This document shows, in pieces, positions 9,647-18,143 of a stretch of DNA of 64,000 nucleotides. Position 1 is the stretch's first letter; each line of letters opens with the position of its first letter. Origin of the DNA: Fimbriimonadaceae bacterium (lineage in GTDB: Bacteria; Armatimonadota; Fimbriimonadia; Fimbriimonadales; Fimbriimonadaceae); the NCBI GenBank assembly GCA_020847855.1, contig JADLBH010000018.1, forward strand, positions 62,001 to 126,000. The letters run 5' to 3'. The notes beneath the pieces are model-generated. The model was not told the origin of the DNA and did no database searches. It saw only the letters and a list, made by a program, of their open reading frames with translations. Position numbers and translations under genes: made by a program.

Positions 9647-9652
9647 TATGAT
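9647..9652 (+). promoter_or_regulatory. Putative -10 element TATGAT for the DUF1501 gene
   Basis: TATGAT sits 20 bases upstream of ATG 9673, with GGAG at 9662-9665 as ribosome-binding site. This gene therefore appears leadered, unlike several others in the window. No good -35 is visible. Confidence 0.4.
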
Positions 9653-9672
9653 TGTATTGTCGGAGAAGCACG

Positions 9673-10902
9673 ATGTCGAACCCCGTAAGCCGTAGAGACC
9701 TCTTCAAGACCGGAGGCGTGATCGCCGTGGGGCTCGTTGCGCCCCCTTGGCTGGCGCGGGTCGCTCGGGCCGACATGCTCCGCTCGGCCGCCGGCGGGAC
9801 CGCTCCGGACAGTGTCCTTGTCGTCTGTCAACTCTCCGGCGGCAACGACGGCTTGAACACCTTGATCCCTTATGCAGATGCCAAGTATCGCGAGCTCCGG
9901 CCCCAGCTCGGGATCGCGGAGGATCGGGTGATCAAGGCGACCGACAGTTTGGGCTTCCACCCTTCGATGGCGGGGATCGCGGAGCTGTATCGCGAGGGCA
10001 AAGTCGCCTTCGTGCAAGGTGTGGGGTATCCAAACCCTGACCGGTCGCACTTCAAGAGCATGGAGATCTGGCAGACCGGCTCGCCCGATGGCTCCCTCAA
10101 GTACGGTTGGCTCGGGAGGCACTTCGACAACTTGATGGACCAAGGGCCGGTGAGCCCGGTCGTCGGGATGGGTCTTTCCGTGGAGAAGCCCCGCTCCCTG
10201 GTCGCAGGGAAGGCCGCGATTCCTTGTTTCGCGAGCCTTGCGGACATTCAGAACATGGTCGGAGACCCCGATGCAGAGCGGAGACTGCGCGAGATCCAAG
10301 GCTCCGAGAAGGGCCCGGACGATCCGCTCAGGGTCGTTCAACTTGCGAACCAGTCCGCCCTCGATGCGATGACTGAGTTGAAGTCCAAGCTCGCAACGAA
10401 GTCACCGGCCCAGACCTACGGCGAAGATTCGTTCGGCAAGGGATTCCGGCAAATCGCCCATATCCTCATGTGCTCGCCGGCGACACGGGTCGTCTATTTC
10501 AGCGCAGGAGGGTTCGACACCCACAGTCGGCAACCTGACCAGCACGCCAAGTTGCTCCAAGGGCTGAGCGACGCCCTGCTTGCCTTCCAGCGCGAGATGG
10601 AGGCGGCGGGCCGGGCCGACAAGGTCACCGTGATGTGCTTCAGCGAGTTCGGCCGCCGTGCCTATGAGAACGGGAGCCAAGGAACCGATCACGGGCAAGC
10701 AGGCCCGATGGTGCTCGTGGGCAAGCCGGTGAAGGGTGGGATGTATGGTCAGACTCCGAGCCTCACCGACCTCTCGCGGGGCGACCTCAAGTGGTCCACC
10801 GACTTCCGACAGGTCTATGCGACCGCGCTGGACGACTGGATGGCGTCCGACTCGGGGGCAGTCTTGGGGAAGGAGTTCGGCTCGCTCGGTCTGTTCGCCT
10901 AG
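9673..10902 (+). CDS. DUF1501 family protein with Tat signal
   Basis: The 409-residue protein begins MSNPVSRRDLFKTGG followed by a hydrophobic stretch and ARA, a twin-arginine signal. The mature part shows the DUF1501 landmarks LVVCQLSGGNDGLNTLIPY, NPDRSHFKSMEIWQTG, the FDTHSRQPDQH region and EFGRRAYENGSQGTDHG. These resemble the metal-binding layout of the alkaline phosphatase/sulfatase superfamily. DUF1501 proteins are abundant in Planctomycetota, Verrucomicrobiota and Armatimonadota, and their reaction is not established. It is a stand-alone gene here, without a DUF1800 or DUF1549 partner next to it. ATG 9673 is chosen for the signal peptide and the SD; seven extra in-frame codons upstream are unlikely. 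Confidence 0.88.
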   Translation: MSNPVSRRDLFKTGGVIAVGLVAPPWLARVARADMLRSAAGGTAPDSVLVVCQLSGGNDGLNTLIPYADAKYRELRPQLGIAEDRVIKATDSLGFHPSMAGIAELYREGKVAFVQGVGYPNPDRSHFKSMEIWQTGSPDGSLKYGWLGRHFDNLMDQGPVSPVVGMGLSVEKPRSLVAGKAAIPCFASLADIQNMVGDPDAERRLREIQGSEKGPDDPLRVVQLANQSALDAMTELKSKLATKSPAQTYGEDSFGKGFRQIAHILMCSPATRVVYFSAGGFDTHSRQPDQHAKLLQGLSDALLAFQREMEAAGRADKVTVMCFSEFGRRAYENGSQGTDHGQAGPMVLVGKPVKGGMYGQTPSLTDLSRGDLKWSTDFRQVYATALDDWMASDSGAVLGKEFGSLGLFA

Positions 10903-11528
10903 CTAGGAAACGTCGTCTCGAGTGCCTCAGCCAATGCTTTACGCAAAGCGGCGGGGTCGGCCGCGACATGGTCGGCGAGCCGGGTGACGGGCCGGGCATG
11001 AATGCCACAGGGAACGATGAGTCCGAACGGGGAGAGATCGTTGACGCAATTTACGGCGATCCCATGAATGGAGACCCAGCGCTTTACCTTGACGCCGATC
11101 GCGGCGATCTTGGCAGGCTCGTCTCGTGGGCCGGTCCAGACCCCGGTGTGCGGCGGAAACGGGAACGCGGTCAATCCTAGCTTCCCTAAGGCGAGAATGA
11201 CCGCGTCTTCGAGGCCCCGCATCCACTTGTGCAGGTCGCTGCCATGGCGACGCAGATCGAACACGGGATAGGCGACGACCTGGCCAGGCCCATGGTAGGT
11301 GACGTCGCCGCCACGGTCGGTCTCGACGACTGCGATGCCGCGCGCCTCATACTCCGACTGGGGCAAGAGAAGGTTCTCGGGATGAAACGAGGCACCGAGG
11401 GTCAAGACAGGGTCGTGCTCGACGAAGAGGAGCGTGTCTTCCGCACCGCCCTGTACGTCTTGCCAGACTTCGAGTTGCCGAACCCAGGCCGCCCGATATT
11501 CGAGCCGACCGAGGTCGAATTGGCGCAT
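10899..11528 (-). CDS. lipB: Octanoyl-[acyl-carrier-protein]:protein octanoyltransferase
   Basis: LipB transfers octanoate from ACP to lipoyl domains, the first step of lipoate assembly. The 209-residue protein has RGGDVTYHGPGQ (residues 72-83), the conserved lysine in EPAKIAAIGVKV (K140) and the thioester cysteine in LIVPCGI (C174). Length is typical. It starts eight bases after the Lys/Ala-rich gene and may share its transcript. Its stop overlaps the convergent DUF1501 gene in a CTAG. Confidence 0.95.
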   Translation of the reverse strand: MRQFDLGRLEYRAAWVRQLEVWQDVQGGAEDTLLFVEHDPVLTLGASFHPENLLLPQSEYEARGIAVVETDRGGDVTYHGPGQVVAYPVFDLRRHGSDLHKWMRGLEDAVILALGKLGLTAFPFPPHTGVWTGPRDEPAKIAAIGVKVKRWVSIHGIAVNCVNDLSPFGLIVPCGIHARPVTRLADHVAADPAALRKALAEALETTFPS

Positions 11529-11535
11529 GGTGCGG

Positions 11536-11826
11536 CTACTCGGCGGGCTTGTCTTTGCTGGCTGCGGGCTTTTTCACCGTCGTCTTCTTGGCGGCGGGTT
11601 TCTTGGCGGCGGCTGGCTTGGCCTCCGCAGCGGGCTTCGCGGCGGGCTTCGCGGTGGGTTTCTTTGCCGGTTCCTTCTTCACGGTCTCCGCTGTGGCGGG
11701 CTTGGCCGCCGACTTCGCGGACTTGCTGCCAGCCTTCTTCTCAGCGATCGCCTCTTGGACCAGTTCCTTGATCCGCTTCTCTTTCCGGCGTCGCCTCGCG
11801 CGCAGTTCCTTGTTTCGAACTCTCAT
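11536..11826 (-). CDS. Lys/Ala-rich basic protein, histone H1-like tail
   Basis: The 96-residue protein has an N-terminal Arg/Lys cluster (MRVRNKELRARRRRKEKRIKE), a short helix, and then a low-complexity tail of repeated KPAAKPAAxAKPAAAKK type. Such tails bind nucleic acids, as in bacterial histone H1-like and HU-extension proteins. The N-terminus also resembles small basic proteins seen in Planctomycetes. It is immediately upstream of lipB. A nucleoid or RNA-binding role is inference from composition only. Ala/Lys repeats of this kind vary in length easily. Confidence 0.7.
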   Translation of the reverse strand: MRVRNKELRARRRRKEKRIKELVQEAIAEKKAGSKSAKSAAKPATAETVKKEPAKKPTAKPAAKPAAEAKPAAAKKPAAKKTTVKKPAASKDKPAE

Positions 11827-11839
11827 GGGACGTTCGATC

Positions 11840-12670
11840 TTACCTGGACGGGCCTTCGGGCACGACGGGCCTCACCGTGGTCGGTTTGGGGCTGGGCATG
11901 GACTTGGGGATCGTTGTCACGGCCCCAGGCATCGCCGCAAGCTGGCTCATGGTCACAAAGTAGTAGCCCTTAGCGCGCAGTCTCCGGATGATGTTGGGTA
12001 GAGCCTCCAGCGTGGGTTCCATCGGGTCGTGGAGGATCATGATCGCACCCGGCTTCGCGGCGGCGACCGCGCGGTCGGCAACTTGCTCTGCTGTCGGCTC
12101 GTTGCCTTGCGAGGTGAAGTCGCCCGCACTGACCGTCCACAGGGCGACGGTCTGGCCTAGCGCATTGGAGACCTCCACCAGGCTCGGGTCCACCGTGCCA
12201 CCGGGTGGACGGAAGAACGCTGCGCGAACCTTGGTCGCCGACTCGATCGCATCGTTGGCACGGGCGATCTCCCAAGTGAGTTGCTTGGCTGTGAGCTTGT
12301 CGGAGCGGATGTGGTTCATGCCGTGGTTTGCGACCTCGTGTCCGTCCAGAGCGATTCTGCGGGCAAGCTCCGGGTGCTTTCGGACGTTTCGGCCGATGAG
12401 GAAATGGGTCGCGACGACGTGGTTCGCCTTGAGAGTGTCGAGCAGTCGGTTGGTGAAGCCCTCGTGGGGCCCGTCGTCGAAGGTCAGCGCGATCGCATAG
12501 ACGTTCGGGTTCCCTTGGGAGATCTGCTTCACCAAGGGTTTGACCGGACGGTAGGCCTTGGGTCGTTCGGGCTCCGCTATGTCCTCCTTGGAGAAGCCGC
12601 TCACACCTTGGGGCAGGTAAGCGACCGTGAGTAGCGCGAGGAGCGAGACCAAGATCCTTCCCATCCGCAT
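11840..12670 (-). CDS. Polysaccharide deacetylase (NodB/CE4), exported
   Basis: The 276-residue protein has an N-terminal signal sequence (ILVSLLALLTVAYLPQGVSG) and a complete CE4 domain. Its motifs are TFDDGP at 63-68 (motif 1), HGMNH at 116-120 (metal histidines), RPPGG at 154-158 and ILHD at 212-215. All catalytic residues are present, so it should be an active metal-dependent deacetylase of peptidoglycan or another N-acetylated polysaccharide in the periplasm. A second, degenerate relative lies at 38.95 kb. It precedes the Lys/Ala-rich gene by 13 bases on the same strand. Confidence 0.93.
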   Translation of the reverse strand: MRMGRILVSLLALLTVAYLPQGVSGFSKEDIAEPERPKAYRPVKPLVKQISQGNPNVYAIALTFDDGPHEGFTNRLLDTLKANHVVATHFLIGRNVRKHPELARRIALDGHEVANHGMNHIRSDKLTAKQLTWEIARANDAIESATKVRAAFFRPPGGTVDPSLVEVSNALGQTVALWTVSAGDFTSQGNEPTAEQVADRAVAAAKPGAIMILHDPMEPTLEALPNIIRRLRAKGYYFVTMSQLAAMPGAVTTIPKSMPSPKPTTVRPVVPEGPSR

Positions 12671-12695
12671 GGCAACGTCTTGCGCCAGCCGCTGG

Positions 12696-15362
12696 CTATG
12701 AATTCAGCAACTGGCGCAGAACGTACTGTAGCACCCCACCGTGCCGGTAATACTCCCGCTCGATGGGGACGTCAATTCGCACATGGGTGGAAAACTCCGT
12801 GACCTTCTCGGGCTTCGATGCCACTACGCGCACCGTGCCTTCGGGAAAGCCCGTGGAAAAGTTCTCCGGGAAGCTGACGACCTCGTAGGTCTCTGAGCCG
12901 TCGAGGCCCAAGGAAGCGGCACTCTCGCCGCGCATGAACTCGAGCGGGAGCACGGCCATGTCCACAAGGTTCGAGCGATGGATCCGCTCGAAAGACTCGG
13001 CGATGACCACCCGCACACCGAGCAGATAGGTGCCCTTGGCCGCCCAGTCCCGGCTCGACCCCGTACCGTACTCCTTCCCTGCGATCACCACGAGGGGGAT
13101 CCCGGCTTTCCGCGCGTTCACCGCGGCTTCGTAGATGGTCGTGGTCTCCCCCGTCACGGGGTCGGTCGTGAATCCACCTTCAAGGACTGGGGCGAGAGCG
13201 TTTCGAAGGCGAACGTTGGCGAAAGTGCCGCGGACCATGACCTCGTGGTTGCCTCGTCGGGAGCCATAACTGTTGAACATCCGCGGGTCAACACCGTTCT
13301 CGACCAAGTACTTCCCAGCGGGCGAATCCAGCTTGATCGCACCGGCCGGTGAAATGTGGTCGGTCGTGATGCTGTCGCCAAGCAGAGCGAGCGCGCGCAA
13401 GCCGGTGAGCGGGGCAACTTCCGCCTCGGACTCGACGGGCATGTCATCAAAGTAAGGAGCCTTTCGGATATAGGTGGACGAGGGCTCCCAGGAATAGTGT
13501 TCGCCAGCCTCGGGTTGGATCTCCTTCCATCGTTCGTCGCCTTCGAAGAGGTGGCTGTAGGTCTCGACGAACATGGAGCGGTTCACGTGTTGGGCGATCA
13601 CCGCGTCAATTTCTTGTGACGTGGGCCAGACATCGCGCAAGAACACCTCGCGGCCCTCGGGAGTGGTCCCCAAGGGGATCTGCGCGATATTGACCTCGAT
13701 GCTTCCCACCAGTGCGTAGGCGACGACGAGGGGCGGCGACATGAGGTAGTTCGCCTTGACGTCGGGGTTGATTCGACCTTCAAAGTTGCGGTTGCCACTG
13801 AGCACGGACGCGACGGCGAGGTTCTGATCGCGAACCGCGGCCAGCGTCTCCTCTGGCAAAGGTCCAGAGTTCCCGATGCAGGTCGTACACCCGTAGCCGA
13901 CGACCCCGAACCCCAGTCCTTCCAGGTCGGCAAGGAGGCCGGAGCGCGAGAGATACTCCGTCACGACGCGAGAACCTGGTGCCAACGACGTCTTGACCCA
14001 GGGCTTGGGCTTCAAGCCGAGCTCGCGCGCTTTGCGGGCGAGCAGCCCCGCCGCGACCATCACGTTCGGGTTGCTCGTGTTCGTACACGAGGTGATCGCG
14101 GCGATCACGATGCTCCCGTCCGTGAGGTACTGGGTGGAGTCCGTGGCCACGGTACCGTCCCGCTTGGGGAAGGCGGCGGCGAACGAGTCCTTGGCGCGGC
14201 TCAAGGGCGAGCGGTCCTGGGGTCGTTTCGGGCCCGCGACCGAAGGCTCGACGGTACTGAGGTCGAGGGTGAGGGTGGAGGAGTACGTGGCCTCGGGTGC
14301 GGACGGATCCCACCAGAGCATGTTCGCCTTGGCATAGTCTTCGACGAAGCGTACGTGCTCCTCGCTCCGCCCACTCATTCGGAGGTAGCGCAGGGTCTCG
14401 CCGTCCACGGCGAAGAACCCGCAGGTCGCCCCGTACTCGGGCGCCATGTTCGCGATCGTTGCTCGGTCTGCCAGCGTCATGCTCGCGGCACCGGGGCCAT
14501 AGAAATCGACGAACTTTCCGACCACGCCCTCCTTTCGCAGGAGCTCTGTGACGACCAGGACCAGGTCGGTGGCGGTCGTGCCTTCGGGGAGCCGTCCGGT
14601 CAGCTTGAACCCAACGACCTGGGGAACGAGCATCGTATACGGCTGGCCGAGCATCGCCGCCTCCGCCTCGATGCCTCCCACACCCCATCCCAGCACACCG
14701 AGGGCGTTGACCATTGTGGTGTGGGAGTCTGTGCCGACCAGGGTGTCGGGGAAGGCGACCTTCCCTTCAGGGGTCTCTGTGTCGAACACGACCCTGGAGA
14801 GCCGTTCCAGATTGACTTGGTGGCAGATGCCCGTGTTGGGAGGCACGACGGCGAAGTTGCCCAGGTTTTGTTGGCCCCACTTGAGAAACTCGTAGCGCTC
14901 GGCGTTGCGCTCGAACTCCATCGAAAGGTTGAAGTCCAGGGCCCCAGGAATACCGAACCGGTCAACCTGTACGCTGTGATCAATCACGAGCTCGACCGGG
15001 GCGAGAGGGTTGATCTTGTTCGGGTCCCCGCCCAGGTTTCGGATCGCGTCCCGCATGCTCGCCAGGTCCACGACGCACGGGACCCCGGTGAAGTCTTGCA
15101 ACAAAACGCGGGACGGCGTGAACGCGATCTCGTGGCTGGGCTCGCTCCCGGGCTCCCACTCGAGGAGAGCGTCCACGTCGGCCTTTCTCACCTTGACCCC
15201 GTCCTCGTTGCGAAGGACGTTTTCGAGCAGAACCCTCAAGGAGTAGGGCAACCGTTCGATGCTGTGTCCCTGCTCGACGAGCGCTTCGAGGCTAAAGTAC
15301 GCGGCTTCTCGCCCATCGAAAACACCTGTGCGCCTTGTTTGGTAACTGTCGCTGTTCGCCAT
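12696..15362 (-). CDS. acnA: Aconitate hydratase A
   Basis: This 888-residue TCA-cycle enzyme isomerises citrate to isocitrate with a [4Fe-4S] cluster. It shows the aconitase/IRP1 layout: [15 protein letters not shown] near residue 95, [21 protein letters not shown], the first cluster cysteine in [11 protein letters not shown], the other two in [12 protein letters not shown], and the swivel domain with [16 protein letters not shown]. All three cluster cysteines are present. ATG 15362 has GAGGG just upstream. It appears to be its own transcription unit. Confidence 0.97.
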   Translation of the reverse strand: MANSDSYQTRRTGVFDGREAAYFSLEALVEQGHSIERLPYSLRVLLENVLRNEDGVKVRKADVDALLEWEPGSEPSHEIAFTPSRVLLQDFTGVPCVVDLASMRDAIRNLGGDPNKINPLAPVELVIDHSVQVDRFGIPGALDFNLSMEFERNAERYEFLKWGQQNLGNFAVVPPNTGICHQVNLERLSRVVFDTETPEGKVAFPDTLVGTDSHTTMVNALGVLGWGVGGIEAEAAMLGQPYTMLVPQVVGFKLTGRLPEGTTATDLVLVVTELLRKEGVVGKFVDFYGPGAASMTLADRATIANMAPEYGATCGFFAVDGETLRYLRMSGRSEEHVRFVEDYAKANMLWWDPSAPEATYSSTLTLDLSTVEPSVAGPKRPQDRSPLSRAKDSFAAAFPKRDGTVATDSTQYLTDGSIVIAAITSCTNTSNPNVMVAAGLLARKARELGLKPKPWVKTSLAPGSRVVTEYLSRSGLLADLEGLGFGVVGYGCTTCIGNSGPLPEETLAAVRDQNLAVASVLSGNRNFEGRINPDVKANYLMSPPLVVAYALVGSIEVNIAQIPLGTTPEGREVFLRDVWPTSQEIDAVIAQHVNRSMFVETYSHLFEGDERWKEIQPEAGEHYSWEPSSTYIRKAPYFDDMPVESEAEVAPLTGLRALALLGDSITTDHISPAGAIKLDSPAGKYLVENGVDPRMFNSYGSRRGNHEVMVRGTFANVRLRNALAPVLEGGFTTDPVTGETTTIYEAAVNARKAGIPLVVIAGKEYGTGSSRDWAAKGTYLLGVRVVIAESFERIHRSNLVDMAVLPLEFMRGESAASLGLDGSETYEVVSFPENFSTGFPEGTVRVVASKPEKVTEFSTHVRIDVPIEREYYRHGGVLQYVLRQLLNS

Positions 15363-15411
15363 GGTCCCTCGTATTCATCCTACCTATCAGGCGAGGGAGG
15401 AACTAGTTCGG

Positions 15412-16020
15412 CTAACGGCCATAGAGGAAGAGTTCTTCGTAGCTTCCACCCACGCCACAAGCCCTGGGGCTTGGCAGCGGCACGGGCTTCATGGAGCCGT
15501 CCATCTTGATCCGGACGAGGACTCCTTGGTTCCTGACAGGGCCATGCTCGCTAGTCGCACCTTGATAGGAGCAGCCCTCGCTCCGCGAGTTCCAGACGGA
15601 GCAAAGCAAGCCTACCGAAGGCACCGAACGCAACGACTGCCACGTGTGCCCGGTGAAGCGGCCCTCGAACGCGCGAAGGTAGGCGAAGCTGATCCGGAAG
15701 GGGCTGCGCCGAGGGCTCTCCTGCACGAACAGGTCCGCCGGGAAGTCACCCGCAGGGGTTGAACGGAACGGGTCTCGGTGGGCGCGCCAGAGCTCTATGG
15801 GCACCGAAGAGACAGGGATGTCTCCGAGGCTCCTGGGCGCGTCGCCGACCGTGTCCTCGTACATTTGCCAGGCAAGGTAGATCTGCCGCATCGCGGAGAT
15901 CTCCTCAGTTCGATACGAAGAGTCCTTGGCCTGGGCATAGACCGGGAAGAGCAGGGCCGCCAAGATCGCCAGGATCGCCGTGACGACCAACACCTCGATG
16001 AGGGTGAACGCCCGGCTCAC
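15412..16020 (-). CDS. Type IV prepilin-like protein
   Basis: The 202-residue protein starts almost at its processing site, SRAFTLIEVLVVTAILAILAALLFPVYAQAK, with no proper leader Gly but the conserved Glu at +5. This is the hydrophobic helix of type IV pilins and pseudopilins. The C-terminal domain contains three cysteines (LLCSVW, EGCSYQG, RACGVGG) and a late DGSMKPVP segment of the type common in Armatimonadota and Planctomycetota prepilins. The start is GTG 16020, overlapping the stop of the upstream membrane gene as GTGA. An upstream fusion reading exists because the frames run together, but it is explained by the frameshift described in the neighbouring entry. Confidence 0.85.
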   Translation of the reverse strand: MSRAFTLIEVLVVTAILAILAALLFPVYAQAKDSSYRTEEISAMRQIYLAWQMYEDTVGDAPRSLGDIPVSSVPIELWRAHRDPFRSTPAGDFPADLFVQESPRRSPFRISFAYLRAFEGRFTGHTWQSLRSVPSVGLLCSVWNSRSEGCSYQGATSEHGPVRNQGVLVRIKMDGSMKPVPLPSPRACGVGGSYEELFLYGR

Positions 16021-16458
16021 GGCTTCGCTCGCTTTTGGGTCCTCAGCGCGACGAGCGTTGGGCCTGTCCCCATTGCCAGTGCGAGGATCGCCGCGAGCGC
16101 GGCGTGCGGGCCCGACCAACGCGCGAAGGTCGCCCATCACACAGACGCTTGCGACGGAGAGCCCGAGCGCAACCCACCTCACCGTGCTTCGTCGCAAGAC
16201 GGCAGCGAGTTGCAGGACGATGGACAAGACGGCCCAGACCAACCAACTCGCGTCCGGCATGAGCTCGGCTGGGTTCCATATTGTCCCCAAGCTGGGTGCC
16301 CAGGGAACCTCGATTCCCTGTGCGATCGCAGGTCCGACGATCAGGCAAAGATTGTAGAGCGCCAGGGCCGTGAAAAAGCCTAGGGCCACGGTCACGACCG
16401 GGAGCCAAGCGCGGTTTGCCCCGCTCAAAGCACTCCCCGGCGACCTTGCTTGGTCCAT
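16017..16458 (-). pseudogene. Four-helix membrane protein with apparent +1 frameshift
   Basis: Reading from ATG 16458 gives three hydrophobic helices ending RWVALGLSVASVCV; that frame then turns into Arg/Pro-rich nonsense. One base later, from about 16139, a second frame reads WATFARWSGPHAALAAILAL and ends at a TGA (16019-16017) that overlaps the GTG of the prepilin gene. Removing the single A in GTGATGGGCG joins the two parts into a 146-residue four-helix protein with a normal end. The gene starts 10 bases after the Cys-rich gene, so it belongs to that operon. It is either a sequencing indel, a real mutation or programmed slippage. The function is unknown. Confidence 0.7.
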
Positions 16459-16468
16459 GCCCACGCGC

Positions 16469-16780
16469 CTAGTTCGCGTTGCAGAGGAAGTTCGGGGTCG
16501 TCGCACCGCCACCCGCGGTGCAACACTTGCCCGTGTTGTAGGTTCCTACGCACGTGGCCGGGTCATATTGGCCCTGTCCGTTCGGGCAGCACCAGGTCGT
16601 GCAGATTTGGCTGTAGGTGTAGCCCTTGGACTGATTGCCTCCACAACCGGTGTAGTTGCAGGTGTGAACCGTTCGGTTGGCGACCTGCGTCCGGCCTTCG
16701 CAAGCATCTTGGAGCTGGGCGTGGACCATGGTCAGGGCACACGCCAAGGCGCAGAACGTTAGGACGACTCTACGTTGCGT
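16469..16780 (-). CDS. Cysteine-rich exported peptide, start codon uncertain
   Basis: The mature part of about 83 residues after the signal (HAQ) contains ten cysteines, including two CC pairs (WCCPNG, KCCTAG), with many Gly, Thr and Asn residues. Five disulfides are possible. The upstream in-frame codons read QRRVVLTFCALACALTMVHAQ, an excellent signal peptide. However, the codon before it is ACG (16780-16778), and no ATG, GTG or TTG occurs before TTG 16747, which would cut the signal short. GGAGG lies at 16793-16797, 12 bases ahead of the ACG. Start could be ACG, TTG 16747 or ATG 16729. No family is recognised. Confidence 0.6.
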   Translation of the reverse strand, partial: TQRRVVLTFCALACALTMVHAQLQDACEGRTQVANRTVHTCNYTGCGGNQSKGYTYSQICTTWCCPNGQGQYDPATCVGTYNTGKCCTAGGGATTPNFLCNAN

Positions 16781-16863
16781 ACTTTGGAAATACCTCCAGC
16801 TATGTTCTACCGAATGGGTTCAGTCCTTTGTTCTTTTTTTTGACTTTTTCTAGCCGTGGCTGG

Positions 16864-18120
16864 TCAGTCCGTTGAACCTAGGTCGTGCAGCAAGGTCTTC
16901 ACGAACTGATCTTCCCAACCCTCGTCGAACGCCCAACCTTTGTATTCGCTCATGACGGTCCCTCGCTCGTCCACGACGAAGAATGCAGGGGTTTGATCCA
17001 GCATCCCGCGAAGCTGGACGCTTTTCTCCCCCCTTGCTAGAACGGACCCGCCTGGGGGCAGCCCCAAGTAGGGGTCTGGACTGAGTTCAGGCTCGAGAGC
17101 CAGCCGCTCCAGAGCCTCCGCACAAGGTCGGCACCCGCGAGACCAAACGATGACGAGCCTGCGGCCCTTCTTCGGGATCTCGAAATCCCCTAGCTCGCGC
17201 AAGTCCTTTCCTAACCAACTGGTTGAAGACCTAAGCAGGTCCGCGGTCGCAGGCGCCGGGGTTCGAGGTGTGAGAAGCCAGGCTGCGGCGACGACGAGCG
17301 GCGACAGGACGACGGTCCAAGGCCTGCGGCTCAAGGGGGTTGCTTCTCGGGAAGCGAAAGCGAAAGAGACGAGCGAACATCCCCCCGCGACCACAGAGCA
17401 TGCGACACAGTCCGTTCCCGCCGCAAGAGTGGCTGCAACCTGCCCGAGTATGGTGAGCGACGTGAGCAGGGCGAGAATCACCGGTGTGACGAACCCCGCG
17501 CCCAGGGCCATCGCTGCTGCGGTGAGGACGCCCGCCCCCAAGGCTTCGACCCGAACTCCCATGTAAGAGGATGGCTCACAGGTCGGACACCCAGCCACCA
17601 ACTTTTGGACTGCCGCGCCAGCGGCGACGGTCAGCCCTGCGGGGAAAACCCAGAGCGAGGGGCCGAGCAGCATTCCGAGCGCTGCACCCGCGACCGTACC
17701 CAAGTACACGGCGGGAAGCCGTTGCGACTCGACGGACCGGGTACCGGCTTCCGTGGCCCTGGCGATGTCGGCAATGGACGTGCTGACCGAGACCGTCCTA
17801 CCTCCACGCTCCGTGTAGACGGCGAGGCGGCCCTGGAACGGCATTTGGCGTCGAAGCTCCGTCGCAAGGGCGGAACCGGCGCGGGTGTATCGGAAGACCG
17901 CGGTCTGGGTAGCCAACTCTCGGAAGAAGAGGTCGTCGCCGGGGCTCCTACTGGAGACCACCATGTACCTTTCTCCCTTTCGACCGACGTCCCACTTGGT
18001 CCACACGGAGGTGCCGATCCCAAACAGGGCCAGCGCGAGGGCCACATATGCAAAGAACTTGGCCAAGGCCACCAAGGGGTCCGGGCCGCGAGAACCGACC
18101 TTTCGGACATGGATGTGCAC
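16864..18120 (-). CDS. Predicted membrane thiol oxidoreductase: VKOR-like helices fused to thioredoxin-like domain
   Basis: The 418-residue protein has a basic N-terminus with one helix (about 18-37), a soluble loop, then four to five helices from about 137 to 285. Cysteines cluster at the membrane face: C178 and C181 (GCPTCEPSSYMG), C238 and C241 (TDCVAC) and C248. The spacing of a CxxC plus a following Ser-Tyr loop and a second CxxC on a later helix is like bacterial VKOR proteins. The C-terminal domain (about 295-418) is thioredoxin-like with VIVWSRGCRPCAEA (C330, C333) and a TPAFFVVDERG segment. VKOR-thioredoxin fusions make disulfides in exported proteins. The start is GTG 18120, 24 bases after uvrC. 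Confidence 0.65.
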   Translation of the reverse strand: MHIHVRKVGSRGPDPLVALAKFFAYVALALALFGIGTSVWTKWDVGRKGERYMVVSSRSPGDDLFFRELATQTAVFRYTRAGSALATELRRQMPFQGRLAVYTERGGRTVSVSTSIADIARATEAGTRSVESQRLPAVYLGTVAGAALGMLLGPSLWVFPAGLTVAAGAAVQKLVAGCPTCEPSSYMGVRVEALGAGVLTAAAMALGAGFVTPVILALLTSLTILGQVAATLAAGTDCVACSVVAGGCSLVSFAFASREATPLSRRPWTVVLSPLVVAAAWLLTPRTPAPATADLLRSSTSWLGKDLRELGDFEIPKKGRRLVIVWSRGCRPCAEALERLALEPELSPDPYLGLPPGGSVLARGEKSVQLRGMLDQTPAFFVVDERGTVMSEYKGWAFDEGWEDQFVKTLLHDLGSTD

Positions 18121-18143
18121 GATTCCAGTAGTGAAGTTACCCT

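Noticed and set aside
15412-16512. A single 366-residue protein joining membrane helices to a prepilin
   Set aside because: The middle is Arg/Pro-rich nonsense, helix 4 lies in another frame and the prepilin starts at a GTGA overlap, so these are two genes with a frameshift in the first.
16834-16841. Eight-T run as an intrinsic terminator before the Cys-rich gene
   Set aside because: On the transcribed (minus) strand it is an A-run without a preceding stem.
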